From: Pseudomonas fluorescens
GTDB lineage: Bacteria > Pseudomonadota > Gammaproteobacteria > Pseudomonadales > Pseudomonadaceae
Direction of reading: 5' to 3'
Assembly: GCF_001708445.1 (NCBI RefSeq)
Contig: NZ_CP015637.1
Span: forward strand, 5,457,001-5,521,000
Length of the DNA: 64,000 nucleotides
The notes under the pieces: generated by a model
Told to the model about the DNA's origin: nothing
Database searches by the model: none
Seen by the model: only the letters and a program-made list of their open reading frames with translations
Shown here: positions 1 through 11,325 of the stretch, in pieces
Layout: each line of letters begins with the position of its first letter
Position numbering within the stretch: position 1 is the stretch's first letter
Program-made: the position numbers and the translations under genes

Positions 1-116
1 GCTTCGGCCTCGCCTGTGGCGGACCACTCATGGGCGCATTCCGGGCAGATCAGTTGTGCGCCGTCTTCGTAGGTGTATTCGGAATTGCATTTCGGGCAGG
101 GTGGCAACGTGCTCAC
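1..116 (-). CDS. YjdM/PhnA-family zinc-ribbon protein, N-terminal part only
   Basis: The reverse strand opens with a GTG codon at 116-114, preceded by AAGGAG about 6 bases upstream, and reads off the left edge of the window. The visible residues begin [18 protein letters not shown] and contain two CxxC pairs (CPKC and CPEC), the zinc ribbon typical of the N-terminus of YjdM/PhnA proteins (historically 'alkylphosphonate utilisation protein PhnA'). Their biochemical role is poorly defined and a link to phosphonates is doubtful. Only about 38 codons are present, so domain content beyond the ribbon cannot be judged. Confidence 0.8.
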   Translation of the reverse strand, partial: MSTLPPCPKCNSEYTYEDGAQLICPECAHEWSATGEAE

Positions 117-214
117 TAAAGCTCCTTAAAGGTCAGGATGGCTAAAAGTCGCACATTATATAGGGAATTGCAGCGAGGCAGGGCGCGCTCTTGGATGGGG
201 AGTACAAACTAAGT

Positions 215-240
215 GTGGGAGGGAGCAAGCCTCCTCCCAC
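215..240. repeat. REP-type palindrome, GGGAGG family, single unit
   Basis: A perfect inverted repeat, GTGGGAGG...CCTCCCAC, folds around a short GAGCAAGC-like centre. It is a compact relative of the paired repeats near 10.6, 25.1 and 48.6 kb. It lies between the phnA-like gene start and the ispB stop and may help end ispB transcription. Confidence 0.6.
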
Positions 241-261
241 ATTGGCCCGCGTCTGCAGGTG

Positions 262-1230
262 TCAGTGCGTGCGCGCGACCGCAAACTCACTCAGCTCCAC
301 CAGGGCGTCCCGGTATTCGCTGGCTGGAAGGGCTTCCAGGCACTTGATCGCACGGGCCACGTAGTCGCGTGCCAGTTGTGCGGTGTATTCCAGCGAGCCC
401 GAGGCTTCCACGGCTGCGCGGATGCTTTCCAGGTCTTCGATCCCGCCTTTCTGGATCGCCTTGCGCACCAGGGCCGCCTGTTCCGGCGTACCTTCGCGCA
501 TGGTGTAGATCAGCGGCAAGGTCGGTTTGCCCTCGGCCAGGTCGTCACCGACGTTCTTGCCCAGGGTTTCGGCGTCACCACGGTAGTCGAGCAAGTCGTC
601 CACCAGTTGGAACGCCACGCCCAGGTGGTCGCCAAAGGTACGCAGGGCTTCGGCCTGTTCGGCAGTCGCTTCGCACAGGGCTGCGGCGCTGTGGGTCGAG
701 GCTTCGAAGAGCATCGCGGTCTTGCCGCGAATCACTTCCATGTAGGTTTCTTCGGTGGTGCTGGCGTCGCGAACCTTCGACAGCTGCAGCACTTCGCCTT
801 CGGCGATGATGCGCGTGGCCTGTGAAAGAATCTTCATCACCGGCATCGAACCCAGTTCGACCATCATTTCGAATGAGCGCGAGTACAGGAAGTCGCCGAC
901 CAGCACGCTGGGCGCATTGCCCCACATGGCATTGGCAGTTTCACGGCCACGGCGCATGCCGGACATGTCGACCACGTCGTCATGCAGCAGGGTGGCGGTG
1001 TGCAGGAATTCGATGGTGGCGGCCAGCAGGCGCAGGTCATCGCCTTCGCGGCCCAGGGCCTTGCCACACAGCAACACTAATAAAGGACGCAGGCGTTTGC
1101 CGCCCGCCGACGTAATATAGTCGCCAATTTTGGAGACCAGCGGCACTTTAGAAGTCAGCTGCTGCTTGATGATGCCGTCGACGGCGCTAAAATCGTCCGC
1201 GACCGCGCGGTAGAAAGCTTGGGGTTGCAT
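262..1230 (-). CDS. ispB: octaprenyl/polyprenyl diphosphate synthase IspB
   Basis: This 322-residue trans-isoprenyl diphosphate synthase makes the long isoprenoid tail of ubiquinone by successive condensation of isopentenyl diphosphate onto farnesyl diphosphate. The first aspartate-rich motif is in LLHDDVVD (about residues 82-89) and the second in QLVDDLLDY (about 208-216). The GGKRLRP substrate-binding motif is near residue 44. Length matches E. coli IspB (323 aa). It is divergent from rplU-rpmA, the conserved proteobacterial arrangement. The start MQPQAFYRAVADDFSAVD is the usual one for Pseudomonas IspB. Confidence 0.95.
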   Translation of the reverse strand: MQPQAFYRAVADDFSAVDGIIKQQLTSKVPLVSKIGDYITSAGGKRLRPLLVLLCGKALGREGDDLRLLAATIEFLHTATLLHDDVVDMSGMRRGRETANAMWGNAPSVLVGDFLYSRSFEMMVELGSMPVMKILSQATRIIAEGEVLQLSKVRDASTTEETYMEVIRGKTAMLFEASTHSAAALCEATAEQAEALRTFGDHLGVAFQLVDDLLDYRGDAETLGKNVGDDLAEGKPTLPLIYTMREGTPEQAALVRKAIQKGGIEDLESIRAAVEASGSLEYTAQLARDYVARAIKCLEALPASEYRDALVELSEFAVARTH

Positions 1231-1309
1231 CAGCGACAGTCGCTCCAGAAGGGTTGCGCGGCATGCTAGGACCCTGACCCCCGAGTGTCAAGGCGCGATA
1301 GACGGCCAC

Positions 1310-1338
1310 TTGCAAGGCGTCAAAGGCTTGCGTACAAT
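1310..1338 (+). promoter_or_regulatory. probable sigma-70 promoter of rplU-rpmA
   Basis: TTGCAA at 1310-1315 and TACAAT at 1333-1338 are separated by exactly 17 bases, close to the sigma-70 consensus. Transcription would start near 1345, giving a leader of about 125 nt before the rplU ATG. This is inferred from sequence match only. Confidence 0.6.
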
Positions 1339-1469
1339 CGCGCACCCTGAACTTCCTGGGCAGCACCTGCCTTACGCAATTGCATTCGGGACGTCCATCC
1401 CATGCAGCCATGCCAGCCAATACCTCTTCTTATAAAGCGCTGGGTGAGCAGGATTATCGGAGAAATACC

Positions 1470-1784
1470 ATGTCGTACGCAGTAATTGTTACTGGTGGCA
1501 AGCAATACAAGGTCGCCCCAGGTGAATACCTGAAGATCGAAAAACTGGAACTCGCTACCGGCGACTCCGTTACCTTTGATCGCGTTCTGTTGGTCGCCAA
1601 TGGCGATGACGTGAACATCGGCGCTCCAGTTGTTGCTGGCGCTACCGTTGTGGCTGAAGTGATCTCCCAAGGTCGTCACGATAAAGTCCGCATCATCAAG
1701 TTCCGTCGTCGTAAGCACCACATGAAGCGTATGGGCCACCGCCAGTGGTACACCGAGATCAAAATCACCGGTATTCAGGCTTAA
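1470..1784 (+). CDS. rplU: 50S ribosomal protein L21
   Basis: The 104-residue product begins [15 protein letters not shown], the hallmark of bacterial L21, a 23S rRNA-binding protein of the large subunit. An in-frame extension to 1380 is possible but unlikely: the ATG at 1470 follows an ATCGGAGAAAT ribosome-binding site and gives the family length (103-104 aa). The basic C-terminus carries [16 protein letters not shown], typical of L21. It is cotranscribed with rpmA 34 bases downstream. Confidence 0.97.
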   Translation: MSYAVIVTGGKQYKVAPGEYLKIEKLELATGDSVTFDRVLLVANGDDVNIGAPVVAGATVVAEVISQGRHDKVRIIKFRRRKHHMKRMGHRQWYTEIKITGIQA

Positions 1785-1818
1785 TTTCAGCCTAATTCCT
1801 CACTAGGAGAATTGACTC

Positions 1819-2094
1819 ATGGCACACAAAAAAGCTGGTGGTAGTACCCGTAACGGTCGCGACTCAGAAGCCAAACGCCTTGGCGTGAAGATGTATGGCG
1901 GCCAGGTAATCATCCCGGGCAACATCATCGTGCGTCAGCGCGGCACCCAATTCCACGCCGGTTACGGTGTTGGCATGGGTAAAGATCACACTCTCTTCGC
2001 TAAAGTCGAAGGCGTGATCAAGTTCGAAGTAAAAGGCGCCTTCGGTCGTCGTTACGTGAGCATTGTCCCGAAGACTGACGTCGTCGCGGCATAA
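1819..2094 (+). CDS. rpmA: 50S ribosomal protein L27
   Basis: The 91-residue product starts [16 protein letters not shown], the conserved flexible tail of L27 that reaches the peptidyl-transferase centre, followed by [11 protein letters not shown] strong GGAG site precedes the ATG. It is the second gene of the rplU-rpmA operon and is followed by an intrinsic terminator. There is no N-terminal cleavage extension of the Firmicutes type. Confidence 0.97.
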   Translation: MAHKKAGGSTRNGRDSEAKRLGVKMYGGQVIIPGNIIVRQRGTQFHAGYGVGMGKDHTLFAKVEGVIKFEVKGAFGRRYVSIVPKTDVVAA

Positions 2095-2110
2095 TTACGT
2101 AGTTGCTGGA

Positions 2111-2140
2111 AAAGCCCTGTCTCGCGACGGGGCTTTTTCG
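2111..2140 (+). terminator. rho-independent terminator after rpmA
   Basis: AAAGCCC and GGGCTTTTTC arms flank a short CTCGCGA-containing loop and end in a T run, 17 bases after the rpmA stop. Confidence 0.85.
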
Positions 2141-2257
2141 TTTGTGGGGTGAGTCTCTTGCAAAGCTGTTTGTAATGGGCTCAAGCGCTGGATTTGCGGT
2201 CGTTGATTGAGGTCGCTGCGCTCATTTTTGCAAGAGTCTTATGTCTTGGTTTCTTAA

Positions 2258-3511
<1,254 letters not shown>

Positions 3512-3529
3512 TCCGTTGCGATAAACTTG

Positions 3530-3555
3530 AACGCCGCTCCCAGGAGCGGCGTTTT
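3530..3555 (+). terminator. rho-independent terminator after obgE
   Basis: ACGCCGCTCC-CAG-GAGCGGCGTTTT forms a perfect ten-base stem ending in T residues, 18 bases after the obgE stop. Confidence 0.85.
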
Positions 3556-3638
3556 GGTATCTGGGTATACCTGTAGTCACTAATAACGTTATGGGCGGCG
3601 CTGGGTCGCGTGCAGCCCTCTATCTAAGGTTGAAGATG

Positions 3639-4757
3639 ATGCGGAGCAAAGTGACAGGTGCGCAGCGCTGGGTCGTAAAGATCGGAAGTGCGCTGTTGAC
3701 GGCGGATGGCAAGGGGCTCGATCGCGCAGCCATGAGCGTCTGGGTCGAGCAGATGGTGGCCTTGCATGAGGCGGGTGTCGAGTTGGTACTGGTCTCGTCC
3801 GGGGCGGTTGCCGCCGGAATGAGCCGCCTCGGCTGGACCGCGCGACCCAGCGCGATGCACGAACTGCAAGCCGCCGCCGCTATCGGCCAGATGGGCCTGG
3901 TGCAAGCCTGGGAGTCCAGCTTTGCCGAGCACGGTCGCCATACGGCGCAGATCCTGCTGACCCACGACGACCTGTCAGACCGCAAGCGTTACCTCAACGC
4001 CCGCAGTACCTTGCGCGCCCTGGTGGAGCTCAAGGTCATCCCGGTGATCAACGAGAACGACACGGTGGTCACCGACGAAATCCGTTTCGGCGACAACGAC
4101 ACCCTGGCTGCCCTGGTGGCCAACCTGGTGGAAGCCGACTTGCTGGTCATCCTTACCGACCGCGACGGCATGTTCGACGCCGACCCCCGCAACAACCCTG
4201 ATGCCCAACTGATCTACGAAGCCCGCGCCGATGACCCGGCGCTGGACGCCGTGGCTGGCAGCGTTGGCGGCGCCCTGGGGCGTGGTGGCATGCAGACCAA
4301 GCTGCGCGCCGCGCGCCTGGCTGCACGTTCCGGCGCCCATACCATCATCGTCGGTGGGCGCCTGGAACGTGTGCTGGATCGCCTCAAGGCCGGTGAACGC
4401 ATCGGCACGCTGTTGTCGCCCGAGCGTGGCATGCTGGCGGCGCGCAAGCAGTGGCTGGCCGGGCATCTGCAAACCCGTGGCACCCTGGTGCTGGATGATG
4501 GCGCCGTATCGGCACTGTCCCAAGGCAACAAGAGCCTGTTGCCTGTGGGCGTCAAATTGGTGCAGGGCAGCTTCCGCCGCGGCGAGATGGTGGTATGCGT
4601 GGCGTCGGACGGACGCGAAATCGCCCGTGGCCTGGCCAATTACAGTGCCCTGGAAGCGCAGAAAATCATTGGGCAGTCGTCTGATGCGATTGTCGGTCTA
4701 TTGGGTTACATGGCGGAACCGGAACTGGTGCACCGCGACAACCTGATCCTGGTTTAA
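3639..4757 (+). CDS. proB: glutamate 5-kinase
   Basis: The 372-residue product phosphorylates glutamate in the first step of proline synthesis. The amino-acid-kinase domain (about 1-255) opens with [11 protein letters not shown] and contains [11 protein letters not shown], a phosphate-binding segment. A C-terminal PUA domain (about 278-358) includes [13 protein letters not shown]. The start at 3639 ([11 protein letters not shown]) was chosen because it follows TAAGGTTGAAG and gives the usual length. In-frame ATGs at 3636 and 3591 only add residues not conserved in the family. Proline feedback control is known for the family. Confidence 0.95.
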   Translation: MRSKVTGAQRWVVKIGSALLTADGKGLDRAAMSVWVEQMVALHEAGVELVLVSSGAVAAGMSRLGWTARPSAMHELQAAAAIGQMGLVQAWESSFAEHGRHTAQILLTHDDLSDRKRYLNARSTLRALVELKVIPVINENDTVVTDEIRFGDNDTLAALVANLVEADLLVILTDRDGMFDADPRNNPDAQLIYEARADDPALDAVAGSVGGALGRGGMQTKLRAARLAARSGAHTIIVGGRLERVLDRLKAGERIGTLLSPERGMLAARKQWLAGHLQTRGTLVLDDGAVSALSQGNKSLLPVGVKLVQGSFRRGEMVVCVASDGREIARGLANYSALEAQKIIGQSSDAIVGLLGYMAEPELVHRDNLILV

Positions 4758-4773
4758 ACGAAAGGAATACACG

Positions 4774-5238
4774 ATGCGCGTGATGAAGGGATTGCTCGGC
4801 CTGCTGTTGGCCATGCCATTGCTGGCCTCGGCCGAAGAGATTGGCCAGGTTTCGACGGTGTTCAAATTTGTCGGCCCCAACGACCGGATCGTGGTCGAAG
4901 CGTTCGATGACCCCAAGGTCGACGGTGTGACCTGCTACCTGTCGCGCGCCAAGACCGGCGGCGTGAAAGGCGGGCTGGGCTTGGCCGAAGACCGTGCCGA
5001 GGCATCGATCGCCTGCCGTCAGGTCGGGCCGATCCGCTTCAAGGGTGAACTCAAGGATGGCGACGAAGTATTCAAGGAACGTACCTCGCTGGTGTTCAAG
5101 ACCATGCAGGTGGTGCGTTTCCTCGACAAGAAGCGCAATACCCTGGTGTACCTGGTCTACAGCGACCGCCTGATCGAAGGCAGCCCACAGAACGCAGTCA
5201 CCGCGATACCGATTTTGCCGTGGCCGACCGCTCAGTAG
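4774..5238 (+). CDS. creA: CreA family protein, periplasmic
   Basis: A 154-residue CreA-family protein of unknown biochemical role. Residues 1-20 form a signal peptide ([20 protein letters not shown]). The mature part carries the family signature [17 protein letters not shown] and two cysteines, near residues 53 and 79, that could pair in the periplasm. It starts 16 bases after the proB stop with a good GAAAGGA site, so it is probably read with proB. No creBCD genes lie nearby. Confidence 0.85.
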   Translation: MRVMKGLLGLLLAMPLLASAEEIGQVSTVFKFVGPNDRIVVEAFDDPKVDGVTCYLSRAKTGGVKGGLGLAEDRAEASIACRQVGPIRFKGELKDGDEVFKERTSLVFKTMQVVRFLDKKRNTLVYLVYSDRLIEGSPQNAVTAIPILPWPTAQ

Positions 5239-5339
5239 TTCGCAGGCGAGTTTTGTAATCGGCGTCTATGATTGCAGACTTGCGGGTTGTAATCTCGAAC
5301 AGCCGCAATGCTAAGAACATGGGATATCTGGAGTTCGTC

Positions 5340-5822
5340 ATGAGTGCTTTCCACGATCTGAAACTCAAAGCTTTGGACGGACAAGAGCTGGCGCTGGCGC
5401 CCTTCAAGGGGCAAGTTGTGCTGGTGGTCAACGTGGCTTCCAAATGTGGCTTGACCCCGCAATATGCGGCGTTGGAAAACCTCTACCAGCAATACAAGAA
5501 CCAGGGTTTTACCGTGCTTGGCCTGCCGTGCAACCAGTTTGCAAGCCAGGAACCGGGCACCGAAGAGGAAATCCGCGAGTTCTGCGACCTGAACTACGGC
5601 GTGACCTTCCCCCTGGGCAGCAAACTCGATGTAAACGGCCCTGAGCGTCATCAGTTGTACCGTTTGCTGGCGGGCGAGGGGGCCGAGTTTCCAGGGGATA
5701 TCACTTGGAACTTCGAGAAATTCCTATTGGGCAAGGATGGTCGGGTGCTTGCGCGCTTTTCGCCGCGTACCGCGCCGGAAGATCCGACGGTCGTCCAGGC
5801 CATCGAAAAAGCCCTGGCTTGA
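5340..5822 (+). CDS. glutathione peroxidase family protein (cysteine type)
   Basis: A 160-residue thioredoxin-fold peroxidase that reduces H2O2 or organic hydroperoxides. The peroxidatic residue is Cys36 in VNVASKCGLTPQ, replacing the selenocysteine of animal enzymes. The catalytic Gln and Trp are in PCNQFASQEPG (about 69-79) and ITWNFEKFL (about 121-129). The start at 5340 was chosen because CTGGAG lies 6-7 bases upstream and it gives the family length. A longer reading to 5268 has no support. Bacterial Cys-GPx enzymes often use thioredoxin rather than glutathione, so the electron donor is uncertain. Confidence 0.9.
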   Translation: MSAFHDLKLKALDGQELALAPFKGQVVLVVNVASKCGLTPQYAALENLYQQYKNQGFTVLGLPCNQFASQEPGTEEEIREFCDLNYGVTFPLGSKLDVNGPERHQLYRLLAGEGAEFPGDITWNFEKFLLGKDGRVLARFSPRTAPEDPTVVQAIEKALA

Positions 5823-5963
5823 ACAGCACGCTCGCCACAGGTTGGTGACAACCGGCGGGCTTCTACTTTTATCCCTTAATCACCCAGATCAATAGTGCTA
5901 CTCAGCACTTCGCACTCCTCATATTATCCGCATCATAAACCCCGTCTCCCGTGGAGTGCTCCC

Positions 5964-7067
5964 ATGCCTGTCCAAGCCTTGTTCAAACCGTTCCAGCTCG
6001 GTGCACTGCAGCTGTCGACCCGTGTGGTCATGGCGCCGATGACCCGTTCTTTTTCCCCAGGTGGCGTGCCTAACGCCAAGGTCATCGAGTACTACCGCCG
6101 CCGTGCCGCCGCAGGCGTGGGCTTGATCATCACCGAAGGCACCGTGGTCGGTCACCTGGCCTCCAACGGCTACCCGAATGTTCCGCATTTCTATGGCGAA
6201 GCGGCGCTGGCCGGCTGGAAGAAGGTGGTCGACGCCGTGCACGCCGAAGGCGGCAAGATCGTCCCGCAGTTGTGGCATGTGGGCAGCGTGCGCCGTATCG
6301 GTACTGAGCCTGATGCCAGCGTGCCAGCGTATGGCCCGATGGAAAAACTCAAGGATGGCAACGTGGTCGTTCACGGCATGACCACCCAAGACATCAAAGA
6401 CGTGATCAACGCCTTCGCCCAGGCGGCCAAGGATGCCCAACGCATCGGCATGGACGGCGTGGAAATCCACGGTGCCCACGGCTATCTGGTCGACCAGTTC
6501 TTTTGGGAAGGCAGCAACCAGCGTACCGACGAATACGGTGGCAGCCTGGCCAACCGCTCGCGCTTTGCCATCGAGCTGATCCAGGCAACCCGCGCCGCAG
6601 TTGGCCCGGACTTTCCGATCATCTTCCGTTTCTCCCAGTGGAAACAGCAGGACTACAGCGCACGTCTGGTGCAAACCCCCGAGGCGCTGGGCGAATTTCT
6701 CAAGCCGTTGTCTGACGCCGGCGTGGACATATTCCACTGCTCCACGCGTCGTTTCTGGGAACCTGAATTTGAAGGTTCCGACCTCAACCTCGCCGGCTGG
6801 ACTCGCCAGCTCACCGGTAAACCGACCATCACGGTCGGCAGTGTCGGTCTGGATGGCGAGTTCCTGCAATTTATGGTCAACACCGACAAGGTTGCGCAAC
6901 CGGCCAGTCTGGAAAAACTGCTGGAGCGTTTGAACAATGATGAGTTCGATCTGGTCGCCGTGGGCCGCGCTTTGCTGGTGGACCCGGATTGGGCAGTGAA
7001 GGTGCGCGAAGGCCGCGAGGGTGACATCCTGCCGTTCAGCCGTGAGGCGTTGATGAGCCTGGTGTAA
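5964..7067 (+). CDS. Old Yellow Enzyme family ene-reductase (NADH:flavin oxidoreductase)
   Basis: A 367-residue FMN-dependent TIM-barrel oxidoreductase that reduces activated C=C bonds and often nitro compounds or nitrate esters. Family signatures are VVMAPMTRSF near residue 21, the His pair in EIHGAHGYLVDQFF (His169 and His172, the substrate-anion clamp) and TDEYGGSLANRSRF. The ATG at 5964 follows a GTGGAG site. An in-frame start at 5895 would add 23 poorly conserved residues. It appears monocistronic. The physiological substrate cannot be deduced. XenB/NemA-type names fit the family but not this gene specifically. Confidence 0.88.
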   Translation: MPVQALFKPFQLGALQLSTRVVMAPMTRSFSPGGVPNAKVIEYYRRRAAAGVGLIITEGTVVGHLASNGYPNVPHFYGEAALAGWKKVVDAVHAEGGKIVPQLWHVGSVRRIGTEPDASVPAYGPMEKLKDGNVVVHGMTTQDIKDVINAFAQAAKDAQRIGMDGVEIHGAHGYLVDQFFWEGSNQRTDEYGGSLANRSRFAIELIQATRAAVGPDFPIIFRFSQWKQQDYSARLVQTPEALGEFLKPLSDAGVDIFHCSTRRFWEPEFEGSDLNLAGWTRQLTGKPTITVGSVGLDGEFLQFMVNTDKVAQPASLEKLLERLNNDEFDLVAVGRALLVDPDWAVKVREGREGDILPFSREALMSLV

Positions 7068-7077
7068 AAGGCTGGGC

Positions 7078-7110
7078 GCCCGCTGATTGCCAGCGGGCTC
7101 TCTATTATTT
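7078..7110 (+). terminator. probable terminator after the ene-reductase gene
   Basis: GCCCGCTG-ATTGC-CAGCGGGC forms an eight-base stem followed by TCTCTATTATTT, a weak U-rich tract, 10 bases after the stop codon. Confidence 0.6.
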
Positions 7111-7253
7111 GTCGATCATGAATGACCTGCCTCTTTTTTGAGCGCGCTCCATGGGGGGAGTCCCCTCATCTGGTAGGTGTCATGTCGTGCAAGCCATTAT
7201 TCAAGGGCTAGGCTGGCAGGAGGGCGAACCGACTGACGTCATTCGCCGATCGT

Positions 7254-8432
7254 TCAACGAACGTAAGGCAGGGTGGGAACAGCAAAAGGTTCTCCGCACA
7301 CACCGCGTAGCTGGTTCTCGAACTGCTCGATAATTGCCGGCCAGCCCTGGTGACTGGCATGCCGACGGGCATTGAGGCGTGCCCTGCGTAAATGCTCACG
7401 ATCTTCCAGCAGCCAATTGGCCGCATCGCAGAACGCTTCCTCATCGCCGGGCATCGCCAGCACACCGTTGTAACCATGACGGATGTGCTGGGTCGCGGCC
7501 GCTTGGTCGTATGCCACCACCGCGAGCCCGGAGGCCATGGCTTCCAGCACCACATTGCCGAAGGTTTCCGTCAGGCTGGGAAACAGGAACAGATCTCCCG
7601 AGGCGTAGTGTCGCGCCAGTTCTTCGCCGCGCCGGGTACCGCAGAATATGGCTTGCGGCAGGTCGTGCTCCAGCAGCGCACGTTGCGGCCCGTCACCGAC
7701 CACGATCAGTTGCAGGCGACGCTGTGGATAAGTATCGCGCAGGGTATCGAAGCAACGCTTGAGCATGCCCAGATTCTTTTCCTGCGCCAGGCGCCCGACA
7801 TGCAGCACCGCAATATCGTCATTGCCCAGGCCCCAGCTCTCGCGCAATGCGTTATCGCGCTTGGCCGGGTTGAACAGTTGGCTGTCCACCCCGCGCGACA
7901 ACATCCCCAGGCGCTCGAAGTGCCGGCGTTCCAGTTCCAGGCGTTGGCTGGCGCTGGGTACCAGGGTCAAGGTCGAGCGGTTATGAAACCAGCGCAGGTA
8001 GTGCGTGACCACGCGGCTCAACAGGCTCATGCCGTACTGGTTCGAGTACTGTTGGAAATTGGTGTGAAAGCCGCTGACCACGCTGATCCCCAGGCGACGC
8101 GCGGCGCGTAGCGCCGATAACCCGAGCGGACCTTCTGTGGCGATGTACAGCACGTCCGGGCGTTGGCGTGTCCAGCGTCGTAGCAGCTTGTGCATTGACG
8201 ACTGCCCCCACTGCAGGCCTGGATAGCCAGGCAACGGCCAGCCGCGGCACAGCAACAACTGGTCGTCGCTGGTCCGGCTCTGATCGGTGCCTTGGCGTGG
8301 GCGCACCAGCTCGACCTGATGGCCGCGTGCGCGCAAACCGTCACACAGGCGGCCAAGGGTATTGGCCACCCCGTTGATCTCTGGCGGGAAGGTTTCGGTG
8401 ATCAGGGTGATGTGAAGCGAAGCTGTCGTCAT
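7254..8432 (-). CDS. GT4-type glycosyltransferase
   Basis: A 392-residue GT-B glycosyltransferase. The N-terminal domain starts with ITLITETFPPEINGVANTLG, typical of the PimB/SqdX/MgtA branch of family GT4. The C-terminal nucleotide-sugar domain has HVGRLAQEKNLGML and the E-x7-E motif in SLTETFGNVVLEAMASG. The start at 8432 (MTTASLHITL) is preferred. An upstream ATG at 8465 adds 11 residues without a visible ribosome-binding site. It lies 54 bases upstream of cysZ's stop on the same strand but with a different apparent function. Donor and acceptor (lipid or polysaccharide) are unknown. Confidence 0.85.
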   Translation of the reverse strand: MTTASLHITLITETFPPEINGVANTLGRLCDGLRARGHQVELVRPRQGTDQSRTSDDQLLLCRGWPLPGYPGLQWGQSSMHKLLRRWTRQRPDVLYIATEGPLGLSALRAARRLGISVVSGFHTNFQQYSNQYGMSLLSRVVTHYLRWFHNRSTLTLVPSASQRLELERRHFERLGMLSRGVDSQLFNPAKRDNALRESWGLGNDDIAVLHVGRLAQEKNLGMLKRCFDTLRDTYPQRRLQLIVVGDGPQRALLEHDLPQAIFCGTRRGEELARHYASGDLFLFPSLTETFGNVVLEAMASGLAVVAYDQAAATQHIRHGYNGVLAMPGDEEAFCDAANWLLEDREHLRRARLNARRHASHQGWPAIIEQFENQLRGVCGEPFAVPTLPYVR

Positions 8433-8486
8433 GACCCACAGTGTCGCCGTGGGCCATGTCGTCATTGTGTCATTGAGATGATGGAT

Positions 8487-9251
8487 TTATGACTTGATTG
8501 CCTTTGGCGTGGCCATCGCCTCGGCGCCCTGCTCGCGTACCCAGAACAATGTGGCCCCGGCCACTGCCGCCGGCATCATCAACAGGTTGACCACCGGCAC
8601 CAGCAACACCAGGTAGACGATGCCGCCGAAACTCATGCTCTGCCAGCGTTTCTGGCGCAGCCAGGCGAGCATTTCGTTCCAGCCCAGCTTGTGGTTGTCG
8701 GCCGGGTAGTCGATGTACTGGATTGCCATCATCCACACGCCGAACAACAGCCACAGCGGCGCGGCGATCAGGTTCACCACCGGAATGAATGACAGGATAA
8801 ACAGGCCAATGGCCCGTGGCAGGAAGTAGCCCAGCTTGCGCATTTCCCGGGCCAGTGTGCGAGGGACCATGGCCACCAGTTCGCCCCAACTGAACGGCGG
8901 GAAGTCATCGGTGCCGCGCACCACGACCTCGACCTTCTCGGCGAGAAAACCGTTGAACGGTGCCGCGATGATATTGGCGAGCATGGTGAAGGTGAAAAAC
9001 ACCATCAGCACCACCAGCACCACGAACAAGGGCCACAGGATATAGCTGAGGAAACTCAACCAGCCGGGCAGGGTCGGCATCAAGGTGTCGACCCACAGGC
9101 TGAACTGATGGCCGGCGAAATAGATCAAGCCGACGAACAGCACCAGGTTGATCGCCAGCGGCAGCAGCACAAACAGGCGCAGGCCAGGGCTGAGGACCAG
9201 TTTGAGGCCTTCGCGCAAATATTGCGGACCGGAAAGAGCGGGGGCGGGCAT
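8487..9251 (-). CDS. cysZ: sulfate transporter CysZ (EI24 family)
   Basis: A 254-residue inner-membrane protein with four clear hydrophobic segments (about residues 23-48, 66-95, 142-175 and 203-230). It carries family motifs [18 protein letters not shown] and [10 protein letters not shown]. CysZ is a high-affinity sulfate channel feeding cysteine synthesis. The start [15 protein letters not shown] follows a GGAG-like site in the reverse strand. It is divergent from trxB. Confidence 0.92.
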   Translation of the reverse strand: MPAPALSGPQYLREGLKLVLSPGLRLFVLLPLAINLVLFVGLIYFAGHQFSLWVDTLMPTLPGWLSFLSYILWPLFVVLVVLMVFFTFTMLANIIAAPFNGFLAEKVEVVVRGTDDFPPFSWGELVAMVPRTLAREMRKLGYFLPRAIGLFILSFIPVVNLIAAPLWLLFGVWMMAIQYIDYPADNHKLGWNEMLAWLRQKRWQSMSFGGIVYLVLLVPVVNLLMMPAAVAGATLFWVREQGAEAMATPKAIKS

Positions 9252-9542
9252 GGAGGACTCCGAACAGGATGACGAACGCGCCGACCTTACCGGCTTTGCC
9301 GGCAGGGCGAAAGCGCGGCTGGTATGACGACATCAACGGTAACAAAGGCGTCGATTAATCGGGTCGACAGCATAGAGACCACCTATGAGCTGGATTGTTA
9401 TTCCGTATTTCCTTAATCTTGCCTCCCTCGATACGCTGCACCCATTATTTTTCAGGGTCTGCGAGTGAAAGCCTTCCCCAAGTGCTTCGTGGTCCCTTTT
9501 TTATTCCAGCCGTCTTGTGGTCCGGGCGGTCGATAGGAGTGA

Positions 9543-10508
<966 letters not shown>

Positions 10509-10519
10509 ATCCGTTGAGC

Positions 10520-10550
10520 AAAAAAACCGGCTGCGAGGCCGGTTTTTTTG
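10520..10550 (+). terminator. rho-independent terminator after trxB
   Basis: AAAAAACCGGC-TGCGAG-GCCGGTTTTTTT is a symmetrical stem with A and U runs, likely bidirectional. Confidence 0.9.
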
Positions 10551-10564
10551 TGAGTGCGATTTAA

Positions 10565-10655
10565 ATGTGGGGGGGGCTTGCCCCCGCTAGCAGTCTTTCA
10601 GCCAAGTATTCGTTAGCTGAGACACCGCTATCGGGGGCAAGCCCCCTCCCACATG
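10565..10655. repeat. REP pair (REPIN), GGGAGGGGGCTTGCCCCC family
   Basis: Two inverted units face each other across about 45 bases: TGTGGGGGGGGCTTGCCCCCGC at the left and GGGGGCAAGCCCCCTCCCAC at the right. The same pair recurs at about 25.1 and 48.6 kb with similar spacer sequence. Confidence 0.85.
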
Positions 10656-10671
10656 TTGATCGACATCTGAC

Positions 10672-11013
10672 TCAGGATTTGCGGGTCAGTGGCTGGGCGG
10701 CGAACTTCACGCCTGCCAACCCATGGGCAATCAACGCCCGAATATTGCCATGGTCGCTGCCCTCGGGCGTCGCCACCACCGAGCGGTAATGCTCGCCGAA
10801 GGCCAGCAGTGCTTCCTGATCGCTCAAGCCTTCCAGCAGCGCCAGGCCCAGGGTCTTGCATGAACCTTCGTTCTGCCCGGCGGCGTTTTCCACGGTGCCA
10901 TTGGTAAAGGCCTGCGGCTGGTAGTCATAACCGGCAGTGACGAACGCCAGGGTATCGGCAAAGGCATGTTCGCCGCTGTTGAGGCTGGCGCGCAGGGTAT
11001 TCAAATCAGTCAT
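10672..11013 (-). CDS. HopJ-type effector family protein
   Basis: A 113-residue protein of the HopJ family (MTDLNTLRASLNSGEHAFADTLAFV at the start, then YDYQPQAFTNG and NEGSCKTLGLAL). The family was named from a putative Pseudomonas syringae type III effector but is widespread in bacteria without such secretion, where its role is unknown. Its ATG lies inside the last codons of the DUF1244 gene (8-base overlap), so the two are translationally coupled. It is the last gene of the folM-folE-folX operon. No secretion signal or hrp box is visible. Confidence 0.85.
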   Translation of the reverse strand: MTDLNTLRASLNSGEHAFADTLAFVTAGYDYQPQAFTNGTVENAAGQNEGSCKTLGLALLEGLSDQEALLAFGEHYRSVVATPEGSDHGNIRALIAHGLAGVKFAAQPLTRKS

Positions 11014-11302
11014 GGTTTTTTCCTTGGGCAAACGCCGCCTGTTGCTCGGCGCTGGCTTCTTTCTGGTATTGGGCTTTCCACTCGGCGTACGGCATGCCGT
11101 ACACCACTTCGCGGGCGTCATCGAGGCTCAGCTCGATCTGGCGCTCGTCGGCCTCGGCCTTGTACCACTTCGACAGGCAGTTACGGCAGAAACCGGCGAG
11201 GTTCATCAGGTCGATGTTCTGCACATCCTTGCGGCTGTCCAGGTGCGCCACCAACCGGCGAAAGGCGGCGGCTTCAAGTTCGAGGCGTTGTTGGTCGTTC
11301 AT
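11006..11302 (-). CDS. DUF1244 family protein
   Basis: A 98-residue protein matching DUF1244: LAGFCRNCLSKWY contains a CxxC pair and is followed by VVYGMPYAEWKAQYQ. Function is not established. The start at 11302 (MNDQQRLELEAAAF) is preferred over 11311 by family length. It sits 23 bases after folX and overlaps hopJ by 8 bases, so it belongs to the pterin operon. Confidence 0.85.
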   Translation of the reverse strand: MNDQQRLELEAAAFRRLVAHLDSRKDVQNIDLMNLAGFCRNCLSKWYKAEADERQIELSLDDAREVVYGMPYAEWKAQYQKEASAEQQAAFAQGKNHD

Positions 11303-11325
11303 AGGGCTCACGCAGATTCAAGAGG

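Noticed and set aside
10672..11013. Type III secreted virulence effector
   Set aside because: The HopJ name derives from homology only. There is no hrp box or secretion locus and the gene is embedded in a pterin operon.
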